From: Martinezella tropici | Lineage (GTDB): Bacteria > Pseudomonadota > Alphaproteobacteria > Rhizobiales > Rhizobiaceae | Length of the DNA stretch: 64,000 nucleotides | Assembly (NCBI RefSeq): GCF_003287875.1 | Contig: NZ_QMKK01000046.1 | Location: 248,001-312,000, forward strand | Direction: 5' to 3' | In this document: positions 1-7,717 of the stretch, piece by piece | Layout: every line of letters begins with the position of its first letter | How positions within the stretch are numbered: position 1 is the first letter of the stretch | Translations under genes and position numbers: made by a program | The notes under the pieces: generated by a model | The model's database searches: none | Seen by the model: only the letters and a program-made list of their open reading frames with translations | Told to the model about the DNA's origin: nothing

Positions 1-301
1 GGGACTGATCGCGGCCTTTGCCGCCTGGGTTTCGATTGGCCGCAACGGCTCGGTCTCACCGTCTTCGGCCGTGACGGACTTCAATCTTCAGGCGATTACC
101 GCGACCGTGATCGGCGGCATCTCGCTCTTCGGCGGCCGTGGCTCGATCCTCGGCACGCTCTTCGGTGCCATGATCGTCGGCGTCGTCTCCATGGGCCTCA
201 ATATGCTCGGAGCCGATCCGCAGTGGAAAGTCCTCCTGACCGGCGTACTGATCATCGGCGCCGTCGCGATCGATCAATGGATCAGAAAGGTATCGGCATG
301 A
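1..301 (+). CDS. frcC: Sugar ABC transporter permease, C-terminal part (FrcC-like)
   Basis: Only the last ~99 codons are in the window; the reading phase begins at base 2 and the gene starts upstream. The protein is an inner-membrane permease of the ribose/fructose type (BPD_transp_2 family). The visible part has the typical permease end, with the motif TATVIGGISLFGGRGS, a Gly-rich membrane segment, a second hydrophobic segment and a short basic tail. Its stop overlaps the start of the ATPase gene by ATGA (298-301), so the two are translationally coupled. The assignment to the fructose system rests on the frcA-frcK order that follows, which is the order known in Sinorhizobium. Substrate specificity cannot be read from this fragment. 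Confidence 0.8.
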   Translation, partial: GLIAAFAAWVSIGRNGSVSPSSAVTDFNLQAITATVIGGISLFGGRGSILGTLFGAMIVGVVSMGLNMLGADPQWKVLLTGVLIIGAVAIDQWIRKVSA

Positions 302-1086
302 CCACGACTGGCGAACCCATTCTCACCGCGCGTGGCCTCGTCAAGCGCTATGGACGCGTCACCGCGCTCGACAACGCCGATTTCGATCTCTATCCCGGCG
401 AAATCCTTGCAGTCATCGGCGACAACGGCGCCGGAAAATCCTCGCTGATCAAGGCGATTTCCGGCGCGGTGACACCCGATGAAGGCGAGATCAAGCTGGA
501 AGGCAAACCTGTTCATTTCAGGTCGCCGATGGAAGCGCGCGAAGCCGGCATCGAAACGGTCTACCAGAACCTGGCGCTGTCGCCGGCGCTCTCGATTGCC
601 GACAACATGTTCCTCGGTCGCGAGATGCGCAAGCCCGGCTTCCTGGGCTCCGTCTTCCGCATGCTCGACCGGCCGGCGATGGAAAAGCGCGCCCGCGACA
701 AGCTCAGCGAACTCGGCCTGATGACGATCCAGAACATCAACCAGGCGGTGGAAACACTCTCCGGCGGCCAGCGCCAGGGTGTCGCCGTGGCACGCGCCGC
801 CGCCTTCGGTTCCAAGGTCGTCATCATGGATGAGCCGACGGCCGCACTCGGCGTCAAGGAAAGCCGCAAGGTTCTGGAACTCATCCTCGATGTGCGCGCC
901 CGCGGCTTGCCGATCGTTCTGATCTCGCACAATATGCCGCATGTCTTCGAGGTCGCGGACCGTATCCATATCCATCGGCTTGGACGACGCCTGACCGTCA
1001 TCAATCCGAAGGAATACACCATGTCCGACGCCGTTGCCTTCATGACCGGCGCCAAGGCTCCGCCGGTCGAGAATGTCGCTGCATGA
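298..1086 (+). CDS. frcA: Sugar ABC transporter ATP-binding protein FrcA
   Basis: Cytoplasmic ATPase subunit of a sugar importer, 262 aa, energising uptake through the permease encoded just upstream. Walker A is GDNGAGKS at residues ~41-48, the signature LSGGQRQ is near 154 and Walker B IMDEPTAAL is near 176-184. There is a single ABC domain, so this is the short FrcA type and not the double-domain RbsA/MglA type. The start ATG at 298 overlaps the permease stop, and the gene ends in an ATGA overlap with frcK, so permease, ATPase and kinase form one operon. The best-known relative is the fructose/mannose/ribose system of Sinorhizobium; the substrate here is inferred from that synteny. Confidence 0.88.
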   Translation: MTTTGEPILTARGLVKRYGRVTALDNADFDLYPGEILAVIGDNGAGKSSLIKAISGAVTPDEGEIKLEGKPVHFRSPMEAREAGIETVYQNLALSPALSIADNMFLGREMRKPGFLGSVFRMLDRPAMEKRARDKLSELGLMTIQNINQAVETLSGGQRQGVAVARAAAFGSKVVIMDEPTAALGVKESRKVLELILDVRARGLPIVLISHNMPHVFEVADRIHIHRLGRRLTVINPKEYTMSDAVAFMTGAKAPPVENVAA

Positions 1087-1715
1087 GCGTCTCTCTTGAC
1101 GATGTTGCCGGCGAGATCATCGCGCGCGCCGGCAACGCGAAACGCTTCCTGGTGGCGATCGCCGGCCCTCCCGGCGCCGGCAAATCGACGCTGGCCGACA
1201 ATGTCGCCAAGGCTTTGAAGGCGAGGGGCGAAAGCGCCGAAGTCCTGCCGATGGACGGCTTCCACATGGATAACGCCGTCCTGATCGAGAAGGGACTTCT
1301 GAAGCGGAAGGGCGTGCCTGACAGTTTCGACGTGCGCGCCTTTCTCGATATCGTCAAGGCCGTGCGTACCGCCGACCAGGAGGTGCTGGTACCGGTCTTC
1401 GACCGCTCGCGCGAGCTTGCCATCGCCTCCGCCCGCATCGTCCCGGCCGATCACCGCTTCATCGTCGTCGAAGGAAACTACCTGCTGTTCAGCCAGGGCA
1501 AATGGGCGGAGCTGGAAGGCCTGTTCGACTATTCGATCATGCTTGCTCCACCCATGGAGGTGCTGGAAGAGCGGCTATGGGCGCGCTGGAGGGGCTACGA
1601 TCTCGACGAAGAGGCGGCCAGCGCCAAGGTTTATGGCAACGATCTCCCGAATGGCCGGCTGATTCTGGAAAACCGCCGCCGCGCAGACGTTACCATCGAT
1701 ATCGTGCAGGATTGA
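1083..1715 (+). CDS. frcK: FrcK, sugar-operon kinase-like P-loop protein
   Basis: A 210-aa P-loop protein of the uridine kinase/pantothenate kinase-like group. Walker A GPPGAGKST lies at residues ~28-36, followed by the PMDGFHMDNAVL segment that in this family carries the acidic catalytic residue, and a DRSRE motif. The start ATG overlaps the frcA stop (ATGA), so expression is coupled to the transporter. In Sinorhizobium the same gene, frcK, closes the frc operon and was proposed to be a kinase; its real substrate is not established. I see the fold and the operon position, and the kinase activity is inferred. Confidence 0.85.
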   Translation: MSVSLDDVAGEIIARAGNAKRFLVAIAGPPGAGKSTLADNVAKALKARGESAEVLPMDGFHMDNAVLIEKGLLKRKGVPDSFDVRAFLDIVKAVRTADQEVLVPVFDRSRELAIASARIVPADHRFIVVEGNYLLFSQGKWAELEGLFDYSIMLAPPMEVLEERLWARWRGYDLDEEAASAKVYGNDLPNGRLILENRRRADVTIDIVQD

Positions 1716-1857
1716 GTTTCTCCATCATTTAACTGCGCTCGCGGATTGTTTTGCGGTGGCGGTTGGTGCTATCGAAGCGCACTATCAAAGAGCGCGATCC
1801 CGAAAGGGCGAGGCAGCTTTCGGGCTGGATGGCGCTCACATTCCAGAGGTCGCGCCC

Positions 1858-2898
1858 ATGCAAAAGCTCACCATCCGCCGTCCCGACGACTGGCATCTGC
1901 ATTTGCGTGACGGAGCCATGCTCGAAGGTGTGATCGGCGATACATCCAGGCATTTTGCCCGCGCCATCATCATGCCCAATCTCGTGCCGCCCGTCGTGAC
2001 GACAGCGGACGCCGCTGCCTATCGCGAGCGTATCCTCAAAGCGCTGCCGGCGGGCGATCGTTTCCAGCCGCTGATGACGCTCTATCTGACAGAACATACC
2101 AGCCCCGATGACGTCGAGGAGGGCAGGAAGAGCGGCCTGATCACGGCGGTCAAGCTCTATCCGGCGGGCGCAACGACCAATTCCCACGGCGGCGTGCGCG
2201 ATCTGAACAAGGCAATGCCGGTGCTGGAGCGCATGGCGAAGATCGGCCTGCCGCTCTGCGTCCATGGCGAGGTGACGACCCCGGAGGTCGATATTTTCGA
2301 TCGCGAAGCCGTGTTCATCGAAACCGTGCTCGATCCGCTGCGCAAGCGACTGCCGGAATTGAAGGTCACGATGGAGCACGTGACCACGTCGGATGGCATC
2401 AACTATATCAAATCGGCGAAGGCAAACCTCGCCGGTTCGATCACGACGCATCATCTCATCATCAACCGCAACGCCATCCTCGTCGGCGGGATTCGCCCGC
2501 ATTATTATTGCCTGCCGGTCGCCAAGCGCGAAAGTCATCGCCTGGCGCTGCGCGCGGCTGCAACGAGCGGCGATGCCAGGTTCTTCCTCGGCACGGATTC
2601 GGCTCCCCATGTCGATCCGTTGAAGGAGTGCGCCTGCGGTTGCGCCGGTATCTATACTTCGATCAATACTATGAGCTGCCTTGCCCATGTCTTCGAGCAG
2701 GAGGGTGCTCTGGAGAGGCTGGAAGCCTTCGCATCGCTGAACGGACCCGCCTGGTACGGGCTGCCTGTCAACGAGGACTGCATCACTCTGGTGCGTCGCC
2801 CCGAGGCCGTGACATTCCCGGCCAAGATCGAAACAGGCGCCGGTCCGGTCACCGTCTTCGATCCCATGTTCCCCCTGCATTGGGATGTCGAAGTTTGA
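1858..2898 (+). CDS. pyrC: Dihydroorotase, class II (PyrC)
   Basis: Zinc amidohydrolase that closes carbamoyl aspartate to dihydroorotate, third step of pyrimidine synthesis; cytosolic. The first metal ligands are His13 and His15 in DDWHLHLRDG, the carboxylated Lys is ~99 in AVKLYPAGATT, a His sits in CVHGEV (~136), the family pair is in TTHHLI and the catalytic Asp is in GTDSAPH (~247). From ATG 1858 the protein has 346 aa, the usual length for the single-domain E. coli-type enzyme. An upstream in-frame ATG at 1756 would add 34 poorly conserved residues, so I chose 1858, where the text begins MQKLTIRRPDDWH. pyrE and pyrD lie elsewhere in the window, so the pathway genes are dispersed. Confidence 0.93.
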   Translation: MQKLTIRRPDDWHLHLRDGAMLEGVIGDTSRHFARAIIMPNLVPPVVTTADAAAYRERILKALPAGDRFQPLMTLYLTEHTSPDDVEEGRKSGLITAVKLYPAGATTNSHGGVRDLNKAMPVLERMAKIGLPLCVHGEVTTPEVDIFDREAVFIETVLDPLRKRLPELKVTMEHVTTSDGINYIKSAKANLAGSITTHHLIINRNAILVGGIRPHYYCLPVAKRESHRLALRAAATSGDARFFLGTDSAPHVDPLKECACGCAGIYTSINTMSCLAHVFEQEGALERLEAFASLNGPAWYGLPVNEDCITLVRRPEAVTFPAKIETGAGPVTVFDPMFPLHWDVEV

Positions 2899-3093
2899 TT
2901 TAGATTTACATTATATAAGTAAATTCAAATTTACACGAAATATTGTAGTAACGCATCCGTATTTGCCGCGATATGGAACGTATATTTTACTGATATATAT
3001 TTTCTTTATTATTTGCTGTAACCAATTTGATACCCCTTGAAGCCTAGCGTGTCATCGATCCCCCGCGGTAGAAAGTGAAACCGTCGAAAGAGC
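2899..3093 (+). promoter_or_regulatory. AT-rich promoter region before the diguanylate cyclase gene
   Basis: This 195-base gap is strikingly AT-rich compared with the coding DNA on both sides. It holds a dyad TTTAC-N9-GTAAA at 2905-2923 and long runs of A/T up to about 3030. The only downstream gene is the diguanylate cyclase at 3094, so I read it as its promoter and possible regulator site. No intrinsic terminator for pyrC is obvious. No known binding-site consensus was matched. Confidence 0.4.
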
Positions 3094-4248
3094 ATGATGC
3101 TGGTTGATTATAATTCCCTACTTCTGGCTCTCGGCGTTTCCGCGTCCTGCCTCGCGGTCACACTGGTCGGAAGCTGGTTTTCCCGCCGGCCCGATACTTT
3201 TCTTCTGACGTGCTCCGCCGGCCTTGTGCCGCTCGTCGCCGGGATTTTCATCTACGGCGCCTATGTCGATCGGCCGCAACCGCTTCTTGCCATCCTGACT
3301 TTCGTGTTGTTTTTCATCGGTTTTGCGACCATTTGGATGGCGGGCCACCAGTTCCGCACGCGCCACCTCTCCAAAGCTCGCTTCGCTCTCGGCTGCCTGA
3401 CCGGCATCTGCGCTTCGGTGGGACCTATGCTCGCCGGTTACGACGGGCTTGCCTTCATCGGCGACAATGTCGTCATCTGCGTCCTCCTGCTTCTGACGGC
3501 GCGTGAATATTGGCTGAGCCGGCGTGAAGCGCCCACGCCTCTTTACGGCATCACCGCGCTTTACATGCTGACCGCCATTTCCTTTGCCCTCTGCGCGGCT
3601 GTGTTGATCGCCGATGGCAAGCTCGTACTGGGTCATGCGCCGGACAATTGGGCGGAGGATGTCAGCCTTGCCGTCTGTATTGCCGGGATGACCGGGATCG
3701 GCGCATTGTCGCTTGCGCTGCACCAATGGCGCCAGGCCGCGTTCCACCGTCAGGAGGCGATCACCGATTCTCTGACCGGGCTGCTGAACCGCCGAGCCTT
3801 GTTCGATCTTCACGGCCACCGTAGCTTTGGCCCCTCCATGGCCGTCATCATCTTCGACATCGACCGTTTCAAGACCATCAACGATCAGCACGGCCACGCC
3901 ACCGGGGATCTTGTGCTCAAGCTTTTCGGTCAGGAGCTCGCCTTCGGTTTGCGGCCTTCCGACACCGTGGCACGCCTGGGCGGCGAGGAATTTGCGCTCG
4001 TTCTCGACAATGCGCTGCCGGGGCGCGCGGAGCAGGTCGCAGAGCGGGTACGTGATGCCTTTGCGGCACGGGCGATCAGCATCGACGACAAGACCTTGGT
4101 CTGCACCGTCAGCGCCGGGGTAGCCACCGGCACAGTCAAGGGCCTGGGCTTCGACGACGTTCTCCGTGCCGCCGACAAGGCGCTCTACGAGGCCAAGCGC
4201 AACGGCCGCAACCGTGTCGAGGTTGCGGCCTATCTGCACGCCGTCTAA
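3094..4248 (+). CDS. Membrane-anchored diguanylate cyclase (GGDEF)
   Basis: A 384-aa inner-membrane protein predicted to make cyclic di-GMP from two GTP. Roughly the first 210 residues are a run of about six hydrophobic segments with no recognised sensor family. A cytoplasmic GGDEF domain follows from ~222 (EAITDSLTGLLNRR), with the metal-binding FDIDRFKTIND segment and the active-site motif GGEEF at ~296-300. The inhibitory I-site RxxD is present exactly five residues before it (RPSD), so product feedback is expected. No EAL domain is attached. Two adjacent ATGs (3094, 3097) follow a GAAAG ribosome site. It stands alone behind an AT-rich promoter. The signal it senses is unknown. Confidence 0.9.
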   Translation: MMLVDYNSLLLALGVSASCLAVTLVGSWFSRRPDTFLLTCSAGLVPLVAGIFIYGAYVDRPQPLLAILTFVLFFIGFATIWMAGHQFRTRHLSKARFALGCLTGICASVGPMLAGYDGLAFIGDNVVICVLLLLTAREYWLSRREAPTPLYGITALYMLTAISFALCAAVLIADGKLVLGHAPDNWAEDVSLAVCIAGMTGIGALSLALHQWRQAAFHRQEAITDSLTGLLNRRALFDLHGHRSFGPSMAVIIFDIDRFKTINDQHGHATGDLVLKLFGQELAFGLRPSDTVARLGGEEFALVLDNALPGRAEQVAERVRDAFAARAISIDDKTLVCTVSAGVATGTVKGLGFDDVLRAADKALYEAKRNGRNRVEVAAYLHAV

Positions 4249-4249
4249 A

Positions 4250-4293
4250 GCAATTCCAGAAAAAGTGCGCAGCGGTTTTCCGTCCGGAGTTGC
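4250..4293. repeat. Palindromic repeat, GCAATTCC family
   Basis: An imperfect hairpin with arms GCAATTCC (4250-4257) and GGAGTTGC (4286-4293) and an inner AAAA/TTTT pairing, starting two bases after the diguanylate cyclase stop. A shorter relative with the same inner core (CCAG, AAAA, TGCGC, TTTTCCGTCCGGA) lies at 47115-47150. It matches a class of intergenic palindromes common in Rhizobium chromosomes. It may act as a 3' stabilising or terminating structure. Confidence 0.65.
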
Positions 4294-4354
4294 GTAAAAA
4301 CAGAACGCTCTGATCGGTCATTTCCAGGGGCGTACGGCTGCTCTTCCGATGCAT

Positions 4355-4834
4355 TCAGAACAGAGCTTTCACGAAGGCGCAGGCGGCCAATAGGGAAGCC
4401 ACCGTGCGCACATGGTTCCACCAGACCCAGTCGCGGAGATAGGTCGACCATAGCTGTGCCGACTCTGCGGAATGGCCGTCGACCTTGTCGAGCGCGTCGT
4501 TCAGCGGCACATTGAACACCATCGTCGAAAGAAAGCTCGCGACGACATAGAGCGCCGCACCCGTCAGCATCATCATGCTGAGGCTGCCCCGCCAGTAGAG
4601 AATTGCCATCACCGCGATGAAGAGCGACAGCGCGGCCGTCAGCAGGAACAGCACGATGAAGGGCGAGCGCACGATTGTCGTGTTGATCGACTGCATGGCA
4701 GCGATCCCCTGATCGACTGGCAGACGGGCGAAGGCCTGCATGATGAAGGTCGAAAAAGCGAAATAGACGCCGGCGAGAAGGCCGCTGCTGAGTGCTGCGA
4801 CGACGAGGGCGATATTCGTGATCGGAAAGGTCAT
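4355..4834 (-). CDS. DUF1772 (anthrone oxygenase-like) membrane protein
   Basis: A 159-aa integral membrane protein with four hydrophobic helices, matching the DUF1772 family: N-terminal helix with GLLAGVYFAFSTFIMQAF, a conserved MQSINTTIVRSPF loop, a second and third helix, then the VPLNDAL motif and a C-terminal RDWVWWNHVRT segment. Some relatives are called anthrone oxygenases, but bacterial members have no proven activity. Its ATG overlaps the stop of the upstream 44-codon remnant (TCATGA), suggesting translational coupling. It is transcribed away from the TetR gene at 5065 and is the probable target of that regulator. Confidence 0.8.
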   Translation of the reverse strand: MTFPITNIALVVAALSSGLLAGVYFAFSTFIMQAFARLPVDQGIAAMQSINTTIVRSPFIVLFLLTAALSLFIAVMAILYWRGSLSMMMLTGAALYVVASFLSTMVFNVPLNDALDKVDGHSAESAQLWSTYLRDWVWWNHVRTVASLLAACAFVKALF

Positions 4835-4965
4835 GACTGGACACTCCAGATGCCGGTTGCGGCGGTTTGCCGGGCATAAGCGAAAAAATCTTCCGGTTGC
4901 CTGCCGAGGATCCGGCGGTCGGTTTTTCCCGATCCGCCAATGATGGCAATTGTCGAGATCTGCAT
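4831..4965 (-). pseudogene. Internally deleted NAD(P)-binding oxidoreductase remnant (44 codons)
   Basis: On the minus strand a strong ribosome site (GGAGGAG) precedes an ATG at 4965 that opens an uninterrupted 44-codon frame. It begins MQISTIAIIGGSGKTDRR, the Rossmann-fold start of NmrA-like NAD(P)H-binding proteins, and then jumps to a tail (GRQPEDFFAYARQTAATG) that resembles the C-terminus of the same family. The whole middle of the protein is missing without loss of frame. The stop overlaps the start of the DUF1772 gene. I see an intact short frame. That it derives from an internal deletion is inferred from the two recognisable ends. Confidence 0.6.
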
Positions 4966-4984
4966 TTCAAGCTCCTCCAGCACA

Positions 4985-5030
4985 AAATGTGATAAATTCT
5001 CTTATTTGCGAAATGTGATAAACTCTCTTA
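4985..5030. promoter_or_regulatory. Tandem 20-bp operator-like repeats between the DUF1772 and tetR genes
   Basis: Two direct copies of a 20-base unit (4985-5004 and 5011-5030) differ at one base and are spaced 26 bases start to start. Each unit holds the dyad ATAA-N6-TTAT. They sit in the divergent promoter between the DUF1772 unit and the TetR gene, the expected place for the TetR operator. A further small dyad TGTCA-ACAG-TGACA follows near 5039-5052. Binding by the neighbouring TetR protein is inferred from position. Confidence 0.65.
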
Positions 5031-5064
5031 TATTGCTTGTCAACAGTGACAGGCAGGGGAAGGC

Positions 5065-5715
5065 ATGACGCAGGAACAGATCGCGAGACGCAGGCGCAGC
5101 AAGAATGAGGCGGGCACACCGCGTCGCATACCCAGCCAGCAGCGCGGCCGCGAACGGGTGGAACTGATCCTTTCGGTGGCATCCGAGTTGATTGCCGAGA
5201 ACGGCAGCGACGCGCTGCGCATGGGCGAGATCGTCGAAAAGGCCGGTGTCTCCTTCGGCTCGCTCTATCAATATTTCCCCGACAAGACGGCGATCATCCG
5301 CGTGCTGGCCGAGCGTTTCAACGAGCAGGGCCGGCAATGCGTCGAAGACGAGCTGGCGGCAATCGAAAGTCGCGATCAGCTCCAGGAGGCCCTTGGGCGC
5401 ATCGTCGATGGCTATTACGCGATGTTTCTCGATGAGCCGGTCATGCGCGACATCTGGCATGCCACCCATGCCGACAAACTGCTGCAGCAGGTCGACGCCG
5501 AGGATATGGAATGGCATTCGCAGGCATTTCTGACCGTTCTCGAGCGCCTCTGGCCCGAGCGCAACCAAGGTGAACTCGCAAGAACAGCCCGATTGACCAT
5601 GCAGCTGGTCGCCGCCGCCGTCCGTTACGCGATTTCGATCGAACGGGAGGAAGGCGATAAGGTCATCGCGCTGTTCAAGGCGATGCTTCCCGCCGATCTC
5701 GGCGCACTGCAGTGA
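5065..5715 (+). CDS. TetR/AcrR family transcriptional regulator
   Basis: A 216-aa TetR-type repressor. A basic N-terminal tail (RRRRSKNEAGTPRR) precedes the DNA-binding domain, whose helix-turn-helix lies at ~48-75 (RMGEIVEKAGVSFGSLYQYFPDK). The rest is an all-helical ligand domain. It is divergent from the DUF1772 unit and is separated from it by two near-identical 20-base repeats, so it probably represses that unit and itself. The ligand is unknown. The start ATG at 5065 follows AGGGGAAGG. Confidence 0.88.
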   Translation: MTQEQIARRRRSKNEAGTPRRIPSQQRGRERVELILSVASELIAENGSDALRMGEIVEKAGVSFGSLYQYFPDKTAIIRVLAERFNEQGRQCVEDELAAIESRDQLQEALGRIVDGYYAMFLDEPVMRDIWHATHADKLLQQVDAEDMEWHSQAFLTVLERLWPERNQGELARTARLTMQLVAAAVRYAISIEREEGDKVIALFKAMLPADLGALQ

Positions 5716-5839
5716 TCCTTCCGGTCGCCTTTGCGAGCCGCAGCCGTGACGATATCAGTGAAAGCTTCTATTCGTCTGGAAACTCGGGCTGCTTGCTGCT
5801 ATTGCCGCTGGAACATTAGCGCTGCGAAGGAGGCCTCGC

Positions 5840-6538
5840 ATGACCCAGATGACTTTTACCGATCGCGCCGTCATGGCTGAGCTGGTGGCCAGGATGCTTT
5901 GGGAGATCAAGGCGGTCCATTTCAGCGCCGACAAGCCCTATAAGCTTGCCTCCGGCATGGCGAGCCCGGTCTATATCGACTGCCGCAAGCTGATCTCCTA
6001 TCCGCGCATCCGCTCGACGGTCATGGATTTCGCCGCAAGCCTCATCGTGCGCAATGCCGGCTTCGAACAGTTCGATTGCGTTGCCGGTGGCGAGACGGCG
6101 GGCATTCCCTTCGCCGCCTTCCTGGCCGAGCGGCTGAACCTGCCGATGATCTATGTCCGCAAGCAGCCGAAGGGACATGGCCGCAACGCCCAGATCGAAG
6201 GCGATATGCGCGACCGCGCCCGCGTGCTCGTCATCGAGGACCTGACCACGGCCGGCGGCAGCATGTTCACCTTCATCGACGCCATCCGCGCGGCCGGCGG
6301 CATCGTCGACCACGGCATGGCGCTGTTCTATTACGGCATCTTCCCCGAAGCGGAAGAGCGCTTCGCCAATGGAAAAGTTCGCCTGCATCACATCGCCACC
6401 TGGCGCGACGTGCTCGCCGTCGCCAAGGAGCAGAAGCTGTTCGACGACAAGACGCTGGAGGAGGTCGAGGCCTTTCTCAATGCGCCGCTCGCCTGGTCCG
6501 GCCGGAACGGCGGTATTTCGGAGCTGCCCACAAACTGA
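5840..6538 (+). CDS. pyrE: Orotate phosphoribosyltransferase (PyrE)
   Basis: Joins orotate to PRPP to give orotidine 5'-phosphate, fifth step of pyrimidine synthesis. The protein has 232 aa. The substrate loop is in KLASGMASPVYIDCRKL, the mobile KQPKGHGRN loop is near 111-119 and the PRPP-binding motif VLVIEDLTTAGGS is near 129-141. The ATG at 5840 has a strong AAGGAGG site. It stands alone between the TetR gene and fructokinase. No pyrE attenuator is evident in the 124-base gap upstream. Confidence 0.95.
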   Translation: MTQMTFTDRAVMAELVARMLWEIKAVHFSADKPYKLASGMASPVYIDCRKLISYPRIRSTVMDFAASLIVRNAGFEQFDCVAGGETAGIPFAAFLAERLNLPMIYVRKQPKGHGRNAQIEGDMRDRARVLVIEDLTTAGGSMFTFIDAIRAAGGIVDHGMALFYYGIFPEAEERFANGKVRLHHIATWRDVLAVAKEQKLFDDKTLEEVEAFLNAPLAWSGRNGGISELPTN

Positions 6539-6609
6539 CGCTTTGCTTTTGCACTGAATCTATCTAATCGATTTATGGATACGACAGACGCGCTCTTTGG
6601 GAGGCCGGA

Positions 6610-7536
6610 ATGATATTGTGCTGTGGCGAAGCTTTGATCGACATGCTGCCGCGGGAGACGACGCAGGGGGAGAAGGGCTTTGCTCCCTATGCCGGCGGCG
6701 CGATCTTCAACACTGCGATCGCGCTTGGCCGTCTCGGCGTTCCCACGGGCTTTTTTACCGGTCTCGCCGACGATATGATGGGCGATATCCTGCGTGAGAC
6801 GCTGTCGGCCTCCAAGGTCGATTTCAGCTATTGCGCCATCACGCCCCGCCCGAGCACGATTGCCTTCGTCAAGCTCGTCAACGGCCAGGCGACCTATGCC
6901 TTCTATGATGAAGGCACGGCCGGTCGCATGATCACCGAGGCCGATCTTCCGGCGCTCGGCGACGATTGCGAAGCCCTGCATTTCGGCGCGATCAGCCTGA
7001 TCCCCGACCCGTGCGGCGCGACCTATGAGGCGCTGATGAAGCGCGAGCACCAGAGCCGCGTGATCTCGCTCGATCCGAACATCCGCCCTGGCTTCATCAA
7101 GGACAAGGCCGCGCATATGGCGCGTCTCAATCGCATGGTCGCCATGTCCGATATCCTGAAGTTCTCCGATGAGGACCTGGCATGGTTCGGTATCCCTGGC
7201 GATCACGATGAACTCGCTGCGCATTGGCTGGCCAAGGGTGCAAAGCTCGTCGTCGTCACCAAGGGCGCGGAAGGCGCGACCGGCTATACCAAGTCGCTGA
7301 AGGTTTCGGTTCCGAGCGAGCGCGTCACCGTGGTCGACACGGTCGGCGCGGGCGACACCTTCGACGCCGGCATCCTGGCGTCGCTGAAGATGAACAACCT
7401 GCTGACCAAGGCGCAGGTGGCTTCGCTTGACGAAAAAGCCCTGCAAGATGCCCTCGGGCTCGGCGCCAAGGCGGCAGCGGTGACTGTGTCGCGCGCCGGC
7501 GCCAACCCGCCTTGGGCAAGTGAGATCGGACTTTAG
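6610..7536 (+). CDS. frk: Fructokinase, PfkB family
   Basis: A 308-aa ribokinase-fold sugar kinase, likely phosphorylating fructose to fructose 6-phosphate. The N-terminal substrate motif is GGAIFNTAIALGRLG. The PfkB signature with anion hole and catalytic Asp (~249) is DTVGAGDTFDAG. A ribosome site GGGAGG precedes ATG 6610. It converges on pgi, which isomerises its product; this frk-pgi neighbourhood is also known from Rhizobium leguminosarum. The sugar is inferred from that context, since PfkB members are hard to separate by sequence. Confidence 0.88.
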   Translation: MILCCGEALIDMLPRETTQGEKGFAPYAGGAIFNTAIALGRLGVPTGFFTGLADDMMGDILRETLSASKVDFSYCAITPRPSTIAFVKLVNGQATYAFYDEGTAGRMITEADLPALGDDCEALHFGAISLIPDPCGATYEALMKREHQSRVISLDPNIRPGFIKDKAAHMARLNRMVAMSDILKFSDEDLAWFGIPGDHDELAAHWLAKGAKLVVVTKGAEGATGYTKSLKVSVPSERVTVVDTVGAGDTFDAGILASLKMNNLLTKAQVASLDEKALQDALGLGAKAAAVTVSRAGANPPWASEIGL

Positions 7537-7578
7537 TCGTTCATTTGTTCTGAAAGCTCGGAGAGTGCGCAATGCTTA

Positions 7579-7706
7579 AACCCTCCCCTTGAGGGGGAGG
7601 GTCGGCACGTAGTGCCGGGGTGGGGTGATCGCGGCAACCTCTGCAGCCACCCAATTGTCACCCCCACCCGCCGCTTCGCGGCGACCTCCCCCCTCAAGGG
7701 GGAGGT
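7579..7706. repeat. Inverted-repeat intergenic element between frk and pgi
   Basis: A ~128-base element filling the gap between the convergent frk and pgi genes. Its ends are inverted copies: ACCCTCCCCTTGAGGGGGAG from 7580 and its complement-like partner ending at 7706, each itself palindromic around TTGA/TCAA. A second inverted pair lies inside (GGGGTGGGGTG and CACCCCCACC). This is the build of RIME-like palindromic elements of rhizobia. It could fold into a large hairpin and stop transcription from both sides. Confidence 0.75.
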
Positions 7707-7717
7707 GAGACGAACGC

